A stretch of DNA of 64,000 nucleotides from Winogradskyella aurantiaca (GCF_003362725.1 NZ_QKTV01000002.1:124001-188000), one strand, 5' to 3'. Positions 25,587 to 36,407 are shown, counted from the first letter of the stretch. Numbers and translations: made by a program. Notes: generated from the letters alone by a model not told the origin.

Positions 25587-26922
25587 TGGTCACATAAATT
25601 AAAGCCAGGGCATAAATAAATCCAGGAGCGGCCAAACGCATCGCCGAATGGTTGATGGTGGCAAACCAGAACGCTAAAAAAGCGTAAAAGAAGATATTTT
25701 TATTGCCTTTTTTTCTTAAACTTAAGGGCTTAAAAAGTAAGATACAGAGTATGAAAATACCAAGAACACCATGTTCAGAGAAAATTCTACTAATTTCATT
25801 GTGAGACGCAACAATTTGTCCTTCTTCCTCGTATCTCAAGTTCTTCATACCACTCGCACCTACACCAAAAAAAGGATTATTCTGAAATCCCTCTAGTTCT
25901 TGCATAAACAGTTCTAAACGACCAGTTGAAATATCTTTTTCTCTACCTGCGGCATCTTGGCCCACATATCGTTTTTCAATGAGATCGTTGGTTTGACTTT
26001 TAGAATAAAACCAGGTTCCAATCCCAACCATTATTAACAAAACAAATGAACCTAATATTTGTTGTTTTCTGCGATAACCTGACTGCCAATATAAAACAAA
26101 TAAAAAGGCTGAAATGGTTATAATAGCCGCCAGAACCCCTCCACGACTAAAAGTTACAATACCTCTATACGCTGTAAAGGCTAGTAAAAAGCCATTGATG
26201 AGCTTTAATCCTAGACTTGGTGATCTTAAAAATAATCTAACAGTAAACGCAAATACCCCTAAACCAAGTAAAGTTGACACTTGATTTGGACCATACCCTC
26301 CGGATGTGGCGAAATTTGAATCTGTACCTCTTACAACGTCTTGTATTGATGGGGTATATAAATACAAATACGTAGTCATGGAAATAATTGGCAAACTCAT
26401 AATCTTCAATAAATCTAACATTTGAGAACTACTCATTTTTTTATTGTAACAGTATAAAGCCGCAATTCCTAAACTTACGGGACCACTCAATACAAAAGCT
26501 ACAGAGGATCTAAATTTCAGATCAAAACTCAAATTCATTGAAGCAATTACCACAGCTGGAACTAAAGCAATGAGGTAAATAAAATAGGGGTAACCTTTAC
26601 CTGAAATCCCGTCATAAAACATTCCAAACAAACAAAATAAAATAACCAGATACTTAGAAATCTCATAAAACAGGCCACCCCCTGTCATACGAAATAATGT
26701 TTCTCCTGCTATTATATAGGCGCAGGCCGCCAGAACCCAAAATTGTTTTTTCTTATTAGCAGCGGTAATAATTTTATAAAAGAAAAAAACGATTACTGCT
26801 AAGTAAAAAGGATTTCTTAATGGTTCAATTGAAAAAATAACCACCCCAATGATGATATGCATAACTACAAGACTTATGTAATTAAACTCACGTCGCCATA
26901 CCGGGGTTTTATTTCTTGACAT
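25540..26922 (-). CDS. O-antigen ligase/polymerase family protein (Wzy_C)
   Basis: 460 residues with about 11 membrane helices. The family signature is in the large periplasmic loop: GRLELFMQELEGFQNNPFFG, then GVGASGMKNL and SHNEISRIF before the last helices. Members either ligate O-antigen to lipid A-core (WaaL) or polymerise repeat units (Wzy). Because the locus has a Wzm/Wzt exporter and no flippase was seen, ligation is slightly more likely. The sequence YGPNQVSTLLGLG in the middle is typical of bacterial members. Confidence 0.85.
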   Translation of the reverse strand: MSRNKTPVWRREFNYISLVVMHIIIGVVIFSIEPLRNPFYLAVIVFFFYKIITAANKKKQFWVLAACAYIIAGETLFRMTGGGLFYEISKYLVILFCLFGMFYDGISGKGYPYFIYLIALVPAVVIASMNLSFDLKFRSSVAFVLSGPVSLGIAALYCYNKKMSSSQMLDLLKIMSLPIISMTTYLYLYTPSIQDVVRGTDSNFATSGGYGPNQVSTLLGLGVFAFTVRLFLRSPSLGLKLINGFLLAFTAYRGIVTFSRGGVLAAIITISAFLFVLYWQSGYRRKQQILGSFVLLIMVGIGTWFYSKSQTNDLIEKRYVGQDAAGREKDISTGRLELFMQELEGFQNNPFFGVGASGMKNLRYEEEGQIVASHNEISRIFSEHGVLGIFILCILLFKPLSLRKKGNKNIFFYAFLAFWFATINHSAMRLAAPGFIYALALIYVTNDKKRPVRRQLPKRA

Positions 26923-26953
26923 ATTAATTGAAAATTACAATTTTTTGTATCAT

Positions 26954-28027
26954 CTACAATTCAGTGTAAAAACCCAACAATTTATGAATGGAACCATTTT
27001 CAGAAAAGTCATCGTTGATTAATTCATTTAAACCCTTGCCTAATTTATTTGCGAAGATTTTGTCTCTGATCAAATTATTTAATGCTAGAAAGAGGCTATT
27101 TGAGTTCTCTGATTCAACTAACAGGCCTGTTTTGTTATTTATAATAACCCTGTTACAATCACCCACATTAGTTGCCACTACTGGTAGACCAGTCTGACCA
27201 TATTCCAGCAGACTCAATGGTAATCCTTCTGAACTTGAAGATAGAACTCCAATACTTGATTGTAAAAGTACATTAGGTACGTCAGATACCGAACCATAAG
27301 TATTTACAGCCTCTCTAGCTTCCATTGACTCAATTTTAGATAGTACTTCTTCTTCGTAATTATCATTAAAATGCTTTCCAACCAAATGTAAGGACCAATC
27401 AGGACATTGTTTAACCACTTGCTCAAATGCATCTAATAAATTAATTAAATCTTTTTGGGGACGCCAATTCGCTAAACAAATAATACGTTTTCCTTTAATT
27501 CCTTTTAATGTGGTTTTCTCAATTTTTCTTTGCGTTGTACTTATAAAGTTTGGCAAGTATATAACCCGTGAAATACTTAAAATATTCCGATGCCATGATT
27601 CCAGTTTGGCATTTACGGTAATACTTCCTGAAAAATAACGGGATAACAATTTTAAGATTCGTTTAGGTCGTTGATCAAGGAATTCACTTTGGCCATAATG
27701 ATCATGCCATACTATTTTTAAAGTTGGATGTAACCATTTCATGACTACTGCCAATCCATAAGAACTGCTGTGAGCATGAAGTATATCAATATTATTTTTC
27801 TTAATAAATTTATAAAGTCGCTTCCAGGCCAAAATGTCAAAACGAGAAGATTTACCTAAAAACAGATAGGACACTTGGGATTTTAATTGTTGCTTTAAGG
27901 GACCTTCAACCCGAGTAGCACAAAGGCCTGAAAATTGAACGTGCGATACCAACCCATTAGCCAGATTAACTGCCATACGTTCAGTGCCACCAGCTTCCAA
28001 ACTATCGACAAGTTGCAACACTTTCAT
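26954..28027 (-). CDS. Glycosyltransferase family 4
   Basis: 357 residues. Typical GT4 opening (VLQLVDSLEAGGTERMAVNLANGL), an HAHSSSYGLAVV segment in the N-terminal Rossmann domain, a C-terminal donor-binding domain with KRIICLANWRPQKDL and SSEGLPLSLLEYGQTGLPVVA. It overlaps the stop of the upstream gene by four bases (ATGA), so translation is coupled. Donor sugar unknown. Confidence 0.9.
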   Translation of the reverse strand: MKVLQLVDSLEAGGTERMAVNLANGLVSHVQFSGLCATRVEGPLKQQLKSQVSYLFLGKSSRFDILAWKRLYKFIKKNNIDILHAHSSSYGLAVVMKWLHPTLKIVWHDHYGQSEFLDQRPKRILKLLSRYFSGSITVNAKLESWHRNILSISRVIYLPNFISTTQRKIEKTTLKGIKGKRIICLANWRPQKDLINLLDAFEQVVKQCPDWSLHLVGKHFNDNYEEEVLSKIESMEAREAVNTYGSVSDVPNVLLQSSIGVLSSSSEGLPLSLLEYGQTGLPVVATNVGDCNRVIINNKTGLLVESENSNSLFLALNNLIRDKIFANKLGKGLNELINDDFSENGSIHKLLGFYTEL

Positions 28028-29145
28028 ACTTCTAAAAGGACTGATTTAATTTCTTCATTTAAACGATCAAAGGTATATTGTTCAGACCATGTCTGAGCCC
28101 TCTGAGCCAGAAAGTGTAAGTCCTTTTGCTCCAAGGCATAAGTGATTGAACTAATGGCACTTTCGAGTTTAGGTTCAATTAAAATACCTCGCATACCATC
28201 ATCTAGCATCCATTCTACACAAGACACGCTGGTAGTCACAGGAATACAACCAAAAAACATACCCTCTGCCACCGCTTTCGGCCAACCTTCCGATTTGGAG
28301 GGCAAAATGTTAAAATGAGCCTTTTGATAATAGTTCTTTAATTCCTGAATATCCCGATTCCCATACAGATTAATTTGATCCCTAATTCGATTTTCAGTAA
28401 TATATGCTTCCAATTCAATTCTTAATGGTCCGTCTCCAAACATATGAAGAATGGCTGGATAGCCTTTCTTATTTAATTCTTCAATAATTTGAATGGTTAA
28501 TAAAGGTCGTTTTCCAGGCACTAAGGAGGCCGCAAATACGAATTCCAAGATTTGATCAAAATCCCTTTTCTTAAATGGTACTTTATCCTTGTCGTAATAG
28601 GTCGCCGAAATAAAAGGGATAATGTGTTCAGGTTCGTTAGGCCACTCCCCATACACCAATACTTTCATATTTCTTGTAAGAAAGCGATTCCGCAAAATGG
28701 CCTGTTGTAATTTATAAGACCAGGGTTGCTGACTATTAGGATCCCAATTACCAGCATATTTAGTGCTTTTTGGTTTTCTAGGAAATAATATCTGACATAC
28801 ACAGGCAATCAGGCCTATATTGCCAGGACAGCGTAAATGAATATGATCTGCCATAGCCATCACTCTTATACACTGGATAAATATTATAGGGATGACCAAA
28901 ATACTTCTTATAACTTGCATAACGGACAATAAGTTGAATGCCGGAACCTTAAAAAAAGTGAGCCTTGAATGCTCGTAAGCAACATCAATTGTTCCTGGAT
29001 CAGACTTTTTATTCAAAGGACCACAAACCAGCATTTCTTCAACATAGTAACCCCAAAGATTCATTTCTCTTATATAGGGTCCGTATCCAAACAACTGTTG
29101 ATTTTTTTTAGTATGTTGAACAATAGTAAAAATGGCAAGCTTCAT
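28024..29145 (-). CDS. Glycosyltransferase (GT4-like, GT-B fold)
   Basis: 373 residues. The N-terminal domain is less typical (FTIVQHTKKNQQLFGYGPYI, HIHLRCPGNIGLIAC), while the C-terminal domain has clear GT4 features: FVFAASLVPGKRPLLTI, LHMFGDGPLR, LPSKSEGWPKAVAEGMFFG and RGILIEP. Four-base overlaps (ATGA) exist with the genes on both sides. Acts in glycan assembly; specificity unknown. Confidence 0.85.
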   Translation of the reverse strand: MKLAIFTIVQHTKKNQQLFGYGPYIREMNLWGYYVEEMLVCGPLNKKSDPGTIDVAYEHSRLTFFKVPAFNLLSVMQVIRSILVIPIIFIQCIRVMAMADHIHLRCPGNIGLIACVCQILFPRKPKSTKYAGNWDPNSQQPWSYKLQQAILRNRFLTRNMKVLVYGEWPNEPEHIIPFISATYYDKDKVPFKKRDFDQILEFVFAASLVPGKRPLLTIQIIEELNKKGYPAILHMFGDGPLRIELEAYITENRIRDQINLYGNRDIQELKNYYQKAHFNILPSKSEGWPKAVAEGMFFGCIPVTTSVSCVEWMLDDGMRGILIEPKLESAISSITYALEQKDLHFLAQRAQTWSEQYTFDRLNEEIKSVLLEV

Positions 29146-30131
29146 GATTGGATACTAGGTTTAAAAAAGAACAGTTTTGTCCATGCAAATAAGCGTCCCA
29201 TACCCTCCCTTATACTTTTTCTATTAAGAGTTCCTAAAGTCAATAAAATTAGCAACAAACTACATGCACGCCATCTGAATTTATCTTTAACGGAGGGTTT
29301 TGGGAAGCGAATTCGCCATACATACCATCCATTTCTAATGACCATTTTACCATATTCAAACCAATCTGGACGCCCGGACTTATCATGATGATGTTCACAT
29401 TGGGCTGCCGTATTTACATATAAATCACCAAAGCTAAGCAGTCTAAAACAGAAATCAGCATCCTCGTATAATCCATAGCCTTCAAAAAAAGTTGAAAATC
29501 CAACCTTTTTGAGAACATCAAGTTTGTATGAAGACACACCACCCATAAAATGCTCTACACCGTAAATTTTGCCTGAAGGTGGCAAAAAGCTCACCGATCT
29601 TCCATGACCAAAACTTGGTAAAAAACAAGGTTGACGGTCGGGTGCCAAACCACAAAGCCGTCTTACCTGAAATCTCATCGGTTCCTGTCTTTGAAACTCT
29701 TCGAAATAAAACTTTGATCTTAAACTTTTACTTGATTTAAATTCCCATATAACTTCATTAGTTATATAGCCGCCAACACCAATAGCATCCGGAAAAGCAA
29801 TGTAAGTATTAATTAAGCTCGTAAAATAATCTTTGCTCAGAATAATATCATCATCAAGGAAGCAAACATAATCTATATCCTTACCTACTTTAGAAATCCC
29901 ATAATTACGCTGCTTTGTTAAGCCACGATGTTCCGTGTTTACCTGAAAATATTTCAAACTAGGTAATTGGCTGGATTGACATACAATTTCAGTTTTTTGA
30001 TCAGAGGAAGCATCTATAATTAAAATCTCATCTGGGGCTACAGATTGGGTGGCTATAGATTTTAGGAGAGTACTCAAAGATTCAGGACGAGAATAAGTAC
30101 AAACGATTAAGGAAAATTTGCGATTATTCAT
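29142..30131 (-). CDS. Glycosyltransferase family 2
   Basis: 329 residues. GT-A fold with the opening FSLIVCTYSRPESLSTLLKS, metal-binding motif FLDDDIILSKDYF (Asp93-Asp95 region), and GYGLYEDADFCFRL for acceptor binding. A hydrophobic segment near 285-305 may associate with the membrane. It overlaps the start of the next gene by four bases and the preceding gene by eight. Donor unknown. Confidence 0.88.
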   Translation of the reverse strand: MNNRKFSLIVCTYSRPESLSTLLKSIATQSVAPDEILIIDASSDQKTEIVCQSSQLPSLKYFQVNTEHRGLTKQRNYGISKVGKDIDYVCFLDDDIILSKDYFTSLINTYIAFPDAIGVGGYITNEVIWEFKSSKSLRSKFYFEEFQRQEPMRFQVRRLCGLAPDRQPCFLPSFGHGRSVSFLPPSGKIYGVEHFMGGVSSYKLDVLKKVGFSTFFEGYGLYEDADFCFRLLSFGDLYVNTAAQCEHHHDKSGRPDWFEYGKMVIRNGWYVWRIRFPKPSVKDKFRWRACSLLLILLTLGTLNRKSIREGMGRLFAWTKLFFFKPSIQS

Positions 30132-31677
30132 GCTCGCTCTTTAGATATTTTGCCCATCTGACACTGGAATTCCACTGTTGATTAAATTGCCTCTTAAATT
30201 TTAGAAAATGTAACCTTTTCTGTTTAAATAAAAGTCTTAAAAACAACAAAAGCTTATAACCCTTAATTTGTATTATGCTTTGATGTTTCAGTTTATATAA
30301 CATGATGGTAGGAGACGGTTTTGGAATGATAAGATCTTTATCCCATGGCATTACATTTACTTTTCGAAAGCCGCCAATTGGTGCTTTTAAATGCAGAACA
30401 TGAAGATTAGGAGAATAAATGACGTCCTTACCTATATTTCTCAATTGCATACCAAAATCAGCATCTTCCCCATAACCATGTTCGAATGCCATATCAAAAG
30501 TTACTTCTTTAAGCAATTCAGATCGAATTATGGAACACCCTGCGCCGAAAGTATGCCATTGTAGCCATGTCCTAGCTGTTTCAACTTCACCTTTTTGTAG
30601 ATAGGACATATTCAATACTTTGGTTCCTAGTTTATTCATTTCGATTATCGCCTTTTCCAGCAAGTCAGCTGAAAAACGGTTGTCATCATCTGCCAAGTAA
30701 ACATATTCTGAAGACACTTCTTGTAAAGCCAGATTTCTAGCATTACATGCCCCGGTTTGATGAATAAAGTGATGAACCACTGTAAACGGCCATTCTTCTT
30801 CAGTCAAAAAGTCCAATTCGGATTCTGAATAAAGGTTTGCATTCTGTTCAACAATGATTACCCTATGAGGTAAAAGAGATTGATTACTTAAATCTTTAAG
30901 CACATCATATAAGAAGTTCTTTCTACCTAAAGTTGGTATTATTACATCGATACTTGCCTCAGCTGAATCCTCTTTTGCCGAATTAATCTCAAATTCGTCA
31001 AGAGTCAACTTAACTCTAACCTCCTTGGTAAAGAGGGATTTAATCAAACTATACAACTTCAACTTGCCCTCGTAAATAAGGAAATTTAAAAATAATATGA
31101 AAAGCCATCTTTTCTTATAGTTAGATCTAACGAAATGAAATAGTTCATCTTTTACTCTTGGAGATTGCTTATATGAATTCTCAATAAAGCCCTCTAGAAG
31201 TCCAGGGGTACTATAGCATAATAGCCCATTCTTCATGTTTTGTTTGGCCATAACATTTAAGAACAATTCAAATGAGTGGTCCTTATATTGGGCCTTCTTA
31301 AGTTGTGAAATTAGGGAAGCATGTATTCCACCAACACAACTACTCATACGCCATGTAGGATAAGGAACATTTTTATTGATGTTTATTAAAGGCGAATGCT
31401 CAATATAACCAATGGTATCAGGTATATAATAATCGTGAATCTCAAACGATGACATTATTCTTTTATGAAGAAAGATGCTTCTAAACTTATTGTAACTAAA
31501 AAAAGGAAATAATCTTTCTTCACACCAACCTAAAAAATGATCTGGATAACTAATAGCCATATTAAAGAGCTGACCAATCAGACCAACTTCATCATTCATC
31601 GGTACTTTTATATCGCTTGGATAATCCCTGATCTCTAGCACCTTGTTATTCTGATGAATTAATAGTATTAGTTTCAT
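30124..31677 (-). CDS. GT2 glycosyltransferase with an unrecognised N-terminal domain
   Basis: 517 residues from the ATG at 31675-31677; a TTG five codons upstream is less likely. The C-terminal half (about 245-480) is a GT-A domain: ASIDVIIPTLGRKNFLYDVL, GACNARNLALQEV, YLADDDNRFSADLL and GYGEDADFGMQL. The first 230 residues match no family I recognise; they contain IGQLFNMAISYPDHFLGW, WRMSSCVGGIHASLISQL and GLLCYSTPGLLEGF, conserved-looking motifs that may form a second, perhaps degenerate, transferase or acceptor domain. The length is well above a simple GT2. Confidence 0.82.
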   Translation of the reverse strand: MKLILLIHQNNKVLEIRDYPSDIKVPMNDEVGLIGQLFNMAISYPDHFLGWCEERLFPFFSYNKFRSIFLHKRIMSSFEIHDYYIPDTIGYIEHSPLININKNVPYPTWRMSSCVGGIHASLISQLKKAQYKDHSFELFLNVMAKQNMKNGLLCYSTPGLLEGFIENSYKQSPRVKDELFHFVRSNYKKRWLFILFLNFLIYEGKLKLYSLIKSLFTKEVRVKLTLDEFEINSAKEDSAEASIDVIIPTLGRKNFLYDVLKDLSNQSLLPHRVIIVEQNANLYSESELDFLTEEEWPFTVVHHFIHQTGACNARNLALQEVSSEYVYLADDDNRFSADLLEKAIIEMNKLGTKVLNMSYLQKGEVETARTWLQWHTFGAGCSIIRSELLKEVTFDMAFEHGYGEDADFGMQLRNIGKDVIYSPNLHVLHLKAPIGGFRKVNVMPWDKDLIIPKPSPTIMLYKLKHQSIIQIKGYKLLLFLRLLFKQKRLHFLKFKRQFNQQWNSSVRWAKYLKSEHE

Positions 31678-31715
31678 TCTATTTAATTTCAATAGAAAAA
31701 ATATAATTTATGTGC

Positions 31716-32843
31716 TCAAACATGATGATAAAATTCAATATTTTTTATCAAACCCTGTTCTAAACTAAAGTGCTTCTCTATATGAGCACGGGCGTTACGC
31801 CCAAGGTGTTTACTTTTATCTACATCACAAATTAATTCAACAATTCTTTGAGCATACAATTGATGATCCTTAGGGTCTACCATAAACCCTGTTTCTCCCT
31901 CCACCATTAGTTCTTTTGCCCAACCAATATTAGACGACACCAAGGGGCGTGACATTGACAATACCTCTAACCAGGTCATTGGAAATGCCTCGGCTAAACT
32001 TGGTAAGATACCTACCTGAGCGTACTGAATTAAATCTCGGATAGCAGAATACTCAACTTCACTCAAAAAAGTAGTCCGATTTACAGCTTCAGGGGTTAAA
32101 ATTTCTTTAAAAATCGATAGCGTTGATTTTTTTAGAATGACGTCTATGGTGTCTTTTCCAATAACAGTTAAAGTGGCATCTCTATTTTTTTCAACTACCA
32201 AATTGAAAATATGGGCTAAATGCAAAATGCCCTTTTTTCTAATAATTGTGCCAAAATACAGTAGACTACCAGTCTTAAAATCGTGAGTTGATTTAAAGTA
32301 ATTAGTATCTATTACATTATGAACAACCTCTATAGGGTTTTTTAATTTAAAATGACGTTTGGTAAAATCGGCTACAAATTCACTCACTGAGACAATATAA
32401 TTAGCATCTTTAATGGCCTTCCATTCCAGCAAACGATACTTCCAATTTTGAGACCTCCCTTCCAGGTGACAAAAATAGGTGTCACTGCCATGTAATCGGA
32501 TAACGAGCGGAACAGAAAATTTCATAAAAGCGGTGATCCCACCCCAATCAGGAGCTTCAATTAAATTGATATTCAATTGTTTAATATAATCATTAATGAT
32601 TCGTTGGGATTTCTTTCGCTCGAAATACCATGATAGAATTTTATGCCGTTTCGCAGGTATACATATGAGTCTGATGTTTGTATCAAAAAGTATTGCATCC
32701 TTCTTTTGTCCTATAACAAATACGGTCACGTCTATTCCTTGACCTGCAAGACCCTTAGCTAGATTCTGTATACTGGTACCTATTCCTCCTGACTTCTTCA
32801 AATCTGGATGTGGATACTCTGGTGTTAAAAAGGAAATATGCAT
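31716..32843 (-). CDS. Glycosyltransferase family 4
   Basis: 375 residues. Opening ISFLTPEYPHPDLKKSGGIGTSIQNLAKGL is the GT4 glycine-rich loop; the central APDWGGITAF and VIRLHGSDTYF segments follow; the donor domain has LLYFGTIIRKKGILHLA, FPMTWLEVLSMSRPLV and GETGFMVDP. It lies 38 bases downstream of the gene at 32856 and is likely co-transcribed. Predicted cytoplasmic glycan synthesis enzyme of unknown donor. Confidence 0.9.
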   Translation of the reverse strand: MHISFLTPEYPHPDLKKSGGIGTSIQNLAKGLAGQGIDVTVFVIGQKKDAILFDTNIRLICIPAKRHKILSWYFERKKSQRIINDYIKQLNINLIEAPDWGGITAFMKFSVPLVIRLHGSDTYFCHLEGRSQNWKYRLLEWKAIKDANYIVSVSEFVADFTKRHFKLKNPIEVVHNVIDTNYFKSTHDFKTGSLLYFGTIIRKKGILHLAHIFNLVVEKNRDATLTVIGKDTIDVILKKSTLSIFKEILTPEAVNRTTFLSEVEYSAIRDLIQYAQVGILPSLAEAFPMTWLEVLSMSRPLVSSNIGWAKELMVEGETGFMVDPKDHQLYAQRIVELICDVDKSKHLGRNARAHIEKHFSLEQGLIKNIEFYHHV

Positions 32844-32855
32844 AAAAAAGACAAA

Positions 32856-34244
32856 TCAATGTAGGTTCAAGAGACGTTCGGCAATTCTTTTTGACGCTAT
32901 TTCCTGTGGAGCAAGATTAACTATGTCAAACCAATCTTTTGTATAGGTCAGGTTTTGTTTCGATGAGTCTAAAAACACTTGTAAATTCTTTGAAAGACTA
33001 GAAGGGTTTGTCCCCCAGACAACTGACTTATTATTTGGCATAGATCTAAAATGAACATAGTCATAAACATGAACACCTTCTAACGGCTTACCCTCTTCAT
33101 TATACCTATAGTTTAAATACATACAAGGCTTATCCCTTGTTATGAAATCAAAAATCATAGAGGAACCCAGATTAATAACCCCTTTACAATGATAAGCTAG
33201 ATTGGCTAGTAATTTATTGTCTGAAGGCAAAGGCATCACAGTATTCCAGACATCTCCATTCGCAGACCATTCTGGCCTTATAGGAATAATAATGTCATTA
33301 AACTCATCAATCACCTCATCATATCTATTTGAAAAATCTACCGGACACGGCCTGAAAATTAAACCAACTTTATACCCATTTTGATTTAATTCTCTAATGG
33401 CTCTAGCGGTATCCCTGAGATACAAATGATCCTTGGGACTTGTGGTGAAATCATCTCCGCTAAAACAGAAATATTCTATGTCTGAATTCAGGTTATACTT
33501 TTCAAAAAAATACGTTCTTGTTTCTATCAACTCATCCTGATAGTGCAGTTCAAATTGCGGGGTTCCAGTCACGAAAATCTGATCCGATTCTATAAATGGA
33601 TGATATTTTATCAATTCACTCTTCATTAACTGGCCCCAGGTTAGATAGTAATCTGTGGTAACCTCTAAAGTAGATTTTGGTAGATTATCCCAGGAATAGA
33701 TAAAACCAAGGCTGGTTATCCCCAGATCTTTTGCTGCTTCCACAGGTGCTATACTTAATAAAGAACGCTGTGATGAATTGAGAATAACATCAGGCTCTAT
33801 TTCTGATAACACTTGTCTACATCTCCTATAATAGGCTGTCTTTGACTCCAAGCGATAAGTCCATTTTCTGGTAAGATTAGCTCCGTTCTCATTATTGAGG
33901 AAAAAAATAAGCAATTGGGTTAAAAGAGTACGAAACCAATTTTTTAATCCTTTTTTATTCAAAGGAAATTTGTAGGCTTGATAAATTGGATCCTGATTCC
34001 TTTTTGAAAAACAATTGAGTTCTATATGTTTTCTGGCATTTTTAAATACAGGGGTCAACCAGTGAGTTTTCCCTTTTGGCAGTGGAATTGCTTGTAAGCC
34101 CATCTTCTCAAAATCAAAGGAAGTTCCATTCCAAAATACCAGCTCTAAGCCGGATTTTTCGGCCTCAATTACAAATGGACTATACGTGAAGTTTCTTAAA
34201 CTTATCCCATCCGTTAACAAAAGAAGGACTTTCTTTCGTTTCAT
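32856..34244 (-). CDS. Surface-carbohydrate biosynthesis protein, GT-B-like, possible nonulosonate transferase
   Basis: 462 residues from the ATG at 34242-34244, which overlaps the neuC TGA (ATGA). Family not firmly recognised. An N-terminal Rossmann-like start ([18 protein letters not shown]) and a C-terminal half with INLGSSMIFDFITRDKPCMYL resemble GT-B proteins of the CDP-glycerol glycerophosphotransferase/capsule type. The middle has GFIYSWDNLP, YYLTWGQLMKSEL and VTGTPQFELHY. Coupling to neuA-neuB-neuC suggests it uses the CMP-activated nonulosonic acid made by them, but no classical sialyltransferase motif is seen. Confidence 0.55.
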   Translation of the reverse strand: MKRKKVLLLLTDGISLRNFTYSPFVIEAEKSGLELVFWNGTSFDFEKMGLQAIPLPKGKTHWLTPVFKNARKHIELNCFSKRNQDPIYQAYKFPLNKKGLKNWFRTLLTQLLIFFLNNENGANLTRKWTYRLESKTAYYRRCRQVLSEIEPDVILNSSQRSLLSIAPVEAAKDLGITSLGFIYSWDNLPKSTLEVTTDYYLTWGQLMKSELIKYHPFIESDQIFVTGTPQFELHYQDELIETRTYFFEKYNLNSDIEYFCFSGDDFTTSPKDHLYLRDTARAIRELNQNGYKVGLIFRPCPVDFSNRYDEVIDEFNDIIIPIRPEWSANGDVWNTVMPLPSDNKLLANLAYHCKGVINLGSSMIFDFITRDKPCMYLNYRYNEEGKPLEGVHVYDYVHFRSMPNNKSVVWGTNPSSLSKNLQVFLDSSKQNLTYTKDWFDIVNLAPQEIASKRIAERLLNLH

Positions 34245-35371
34245 ACTGTTTGAAATTGCTTTTGATGGGGGGTTTCCCATAGACGAGTAGAATTCAAACT
34301 AGTCATAAAAAGCACTTTAGAATTACCATGCCCAAAATACGCGTCTGGTAAAAATGACTTATCTTTTTGAGCATTAATAGCACTTATAATTTTTGATTTA
34401 TTATGCGATACATTTAGGATACTCTCAAGAAGACTGCGATTTTTTTGCCTGGAACCCACGTTAATACTTGGCACTCCATAAAAAGGAGCTTCTCTAACTC
34501 CAGCACTACTGTTACCAATTATAAATTGTGCATTCTTTAACAAGATTAAAAAATACTCAAATCGTAACGAAGGAAATACTTTAAACTTTGGGTGTTGTTT
34601 AAACGCTTCATAAGCCTTTAAAATCTTTATACTTCCCAGATCGTTATTGGGATATACCACCACATAATTCAGGCCGCTTTCAATTAGAGCTTGTACTATG
34701 GTTTCTGCATCTCTTTCAATACGATCAACCTCGGTTGTTACGGGATGATAAAGCATTAATGCATAGTCCTCGAAAGGAATATTATAATATGAAGTGACTT
34801 CGTCAAGTTCAGGTAAGGATTTGGAGGACATGACATCCAGGTCAGGAGAACCAATCACATAAATACTTTCAGGTAGCTCACCCATCTGCTTTAGTCGTTC
34901 TTTGGCCTCCTCATTTGCAGTATAATGGATATGGCTCAATTTTGAGACGGAATGTCTTATCAATTCGTCAATAGTCCCCGATACTTCCCCTCCCTCAATG
35001 TGTGCCACCAGTATATTATTTAAACTCCCTACTATGGCACCGGCTAGCGCTTCTACCCGATCACCATGCACCACAATCAAATCTGGTTGAATATCTTTTA
35101 TATAGGCTGAAAACCCTTCAATAGTCCTGGCTAAGCTCAAATCCATTGTGTCTTCAGCGGTATGATTCTCGAACTTCTGTATATGAGAAAATCCACAGCG
35201 TTCCACCTCTATCAAGGTATAACCGTATTCTGTCATCATATGCATGCCTGTCACGAAGACAAACGGATCAAAATCTTCTTGGTCTTCCACAGACTGGATC
35301 AAGGCCTTAATCTTTCCAAAATCAGCTCTGGTTCCTGTAAGAAAAACTATGCGCTTTCTATCTTTATTCAA
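34241..35371 (-). CDS. neuC: UDP-N-acetylglucosamine 2-epimerase (hydrolysing)
   Basis: 376 residues; NeuC converts UDP-GlcNAc to ManNAc and UDP, the first step to N-acetylneuraminate. Family motifs: [56 protein letters not shown] and [20 protein letters not shown]. No ATG lies near the start; the first codon is TTG (35369-35371), overlapping the neuB stop by eight bases. The homologous LegG/NnaA enzyme for legionaminic acid cannot be excluded, but the other genes of that route are not visible. Confidence 0.9.
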   Translation of the reverse strand: MNKDRKRIVFLTGTRADFGKIKALIQSVEDQEDFDPFVFVTGMHMMTEYGYTLIEVERCGFSHIQKFENHTAEDTMDLSLARTIEGFSAYIKDIQPDLIVVHGDRVEALAGAIVGSLNNILVAHIEGGEVSGTIDELIRHSVSKLSHIHYTANEEAKERLKQMGELPESIYVIGSPDLDVMSSKSLPELDEVTSYYNIPFEDYALMLYHPVTTEVDRIERDAETIVQALIESGLNYVVVYPNNDLGSIKILKAYEAFKQHPKFKVFPSLRFEYFLILLKNAQFIIGNSSAGVREAPFYGVPSINVGSRQKNRSLLESILNVSHNKSKIISAINAQKDKSFLPDAYFGHGNSKVLFMTSLNSTRLWETPHQKQFQTV

Positions 35372-36407
35372 AATCAGTCCAGTTTAGATGCACCCCATCG
35401 GTTAAAGCTCTGATTGCCCTTTTACCAAGAAGTTGATTAAAATCTTTAGCTAGTATAGATCCAGTACCAGGCCGTTTTACCCAAATATTTTCTTTGGTCA
35501 GTGTTTCTCCCCTTTCAATATCTTTTATAGTACACACGGTGGCAAAGGCAAAATCAATGGTCACCTGCTCTTCCTTCGCGGGTTCCTTAGTACCACCTCG
35601 CATCTGCCAGATCTCCTTGGATCCCTGAATAAGCTCTCTACAAGTCTGTTCATCCATACTACAAACAATATCAGGTCCCGTACGCTGCATATGATCCGTA
35701 AAATGACGCTCCAGAATACTGGCGCCTAAGGCTACCGCACCTAGACAGGCATTGTTATTCAACGTATGATCACTTAGTCCAAATACTTTTTCTGGGAAAG
35801 CTTGATGTAATTCCATCATCGCGCCGTGTCGTACCAGATGTGGTGGCGTGGGATATAAGTTAGTGGTATGCAATAAAGCAACTGGCACCTTGGCCTGATC
35901 AAAGATTTGTACAGCTTTGGACACACTGTCTATAGTGTTCATTCCCGTACTAAGTATAACCGGTTTTCCAAAGCTGGCAATATGTTCCAAAAGAGGGTAA
36001 TTATTACATTCCCCTGATCCGATCTTATAAGCGGAGACGTCCATAGCTTCTAGGAGATTAGCCGCCGCTCTAGAAAATGGTGTGGAAATAAAGATCATGC
36101 CTTTGGATTCTACATAAGCTTTTAAAGCGTGTTCGTCCGCTTCATTTAAGGCACAGCGCTCCATAATCTCATAAATAGACACCTTGGCATTACCTGGAAT
36201 TACCTTTTTGGCCTCTGGACTCATTTCGTCCTCTACAATATGTGTTTGGTGCTTGACGACTTCCACCCCTGCTCTGGCAGCGGCATCTACCATTTGCTTC
36301 GCCACCTCGAGAGAGCCTTCATGGTTGATGCCTATTTCTGCGAGTACTAGTGGTGGGAATTCTGGACCTATGTGTCGCCCCTGAATTGAAAAATTTTGTT
36401 GGTTCAA
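35364..36407 (-). CDS. neuB: N-acetylneuraminate synthase family protein
   Basis: 347 residues: a TIM-barrel NeuB domain ([95 protein letters not shown]) and a C-terminal SAF domain (about 285-347, [16 protein letters not shown]). It condenses ManNAc (or a 2,4-diacetamido sugar) with phosphoenolpyruvate to a nine-carbon acid. The first codon is TTG at 36405-36407; no ATG occurs until codon 39. It precedes neuC, with an 8-base overlap. Confidence 0.92.
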   Translation of the reverse strand: MNQQNFSIQGRHIGPEFPPLVLAEIGINHEGSLEVAKQMVDAAARAGVEVVKHQTHIVEDEMSPEAKKVIPGNAKVSIYEIMERCALNEADEHALKAYVESKGMIFISTPFSRAAANLLEAMDVSAYKIGSGECNNYPLLEHIASFGKPVILSTGMNTIDSVSKAVQIFDQAKVPVALLHTTNLYPTPPHLVRHGAMMELHQAFPEKVFGLSDHTLNNNACLGAVALGASILERHFTDHMQRTGPDIVCSMDEQTCRELIQGSKEIWQMRGGTKEPAKEEQVTIDFAFATVCTIKDIERGETLTKENIWVKRPGTGSILAKDFNQLLGKRAIRALTDGVHLNWTDFE

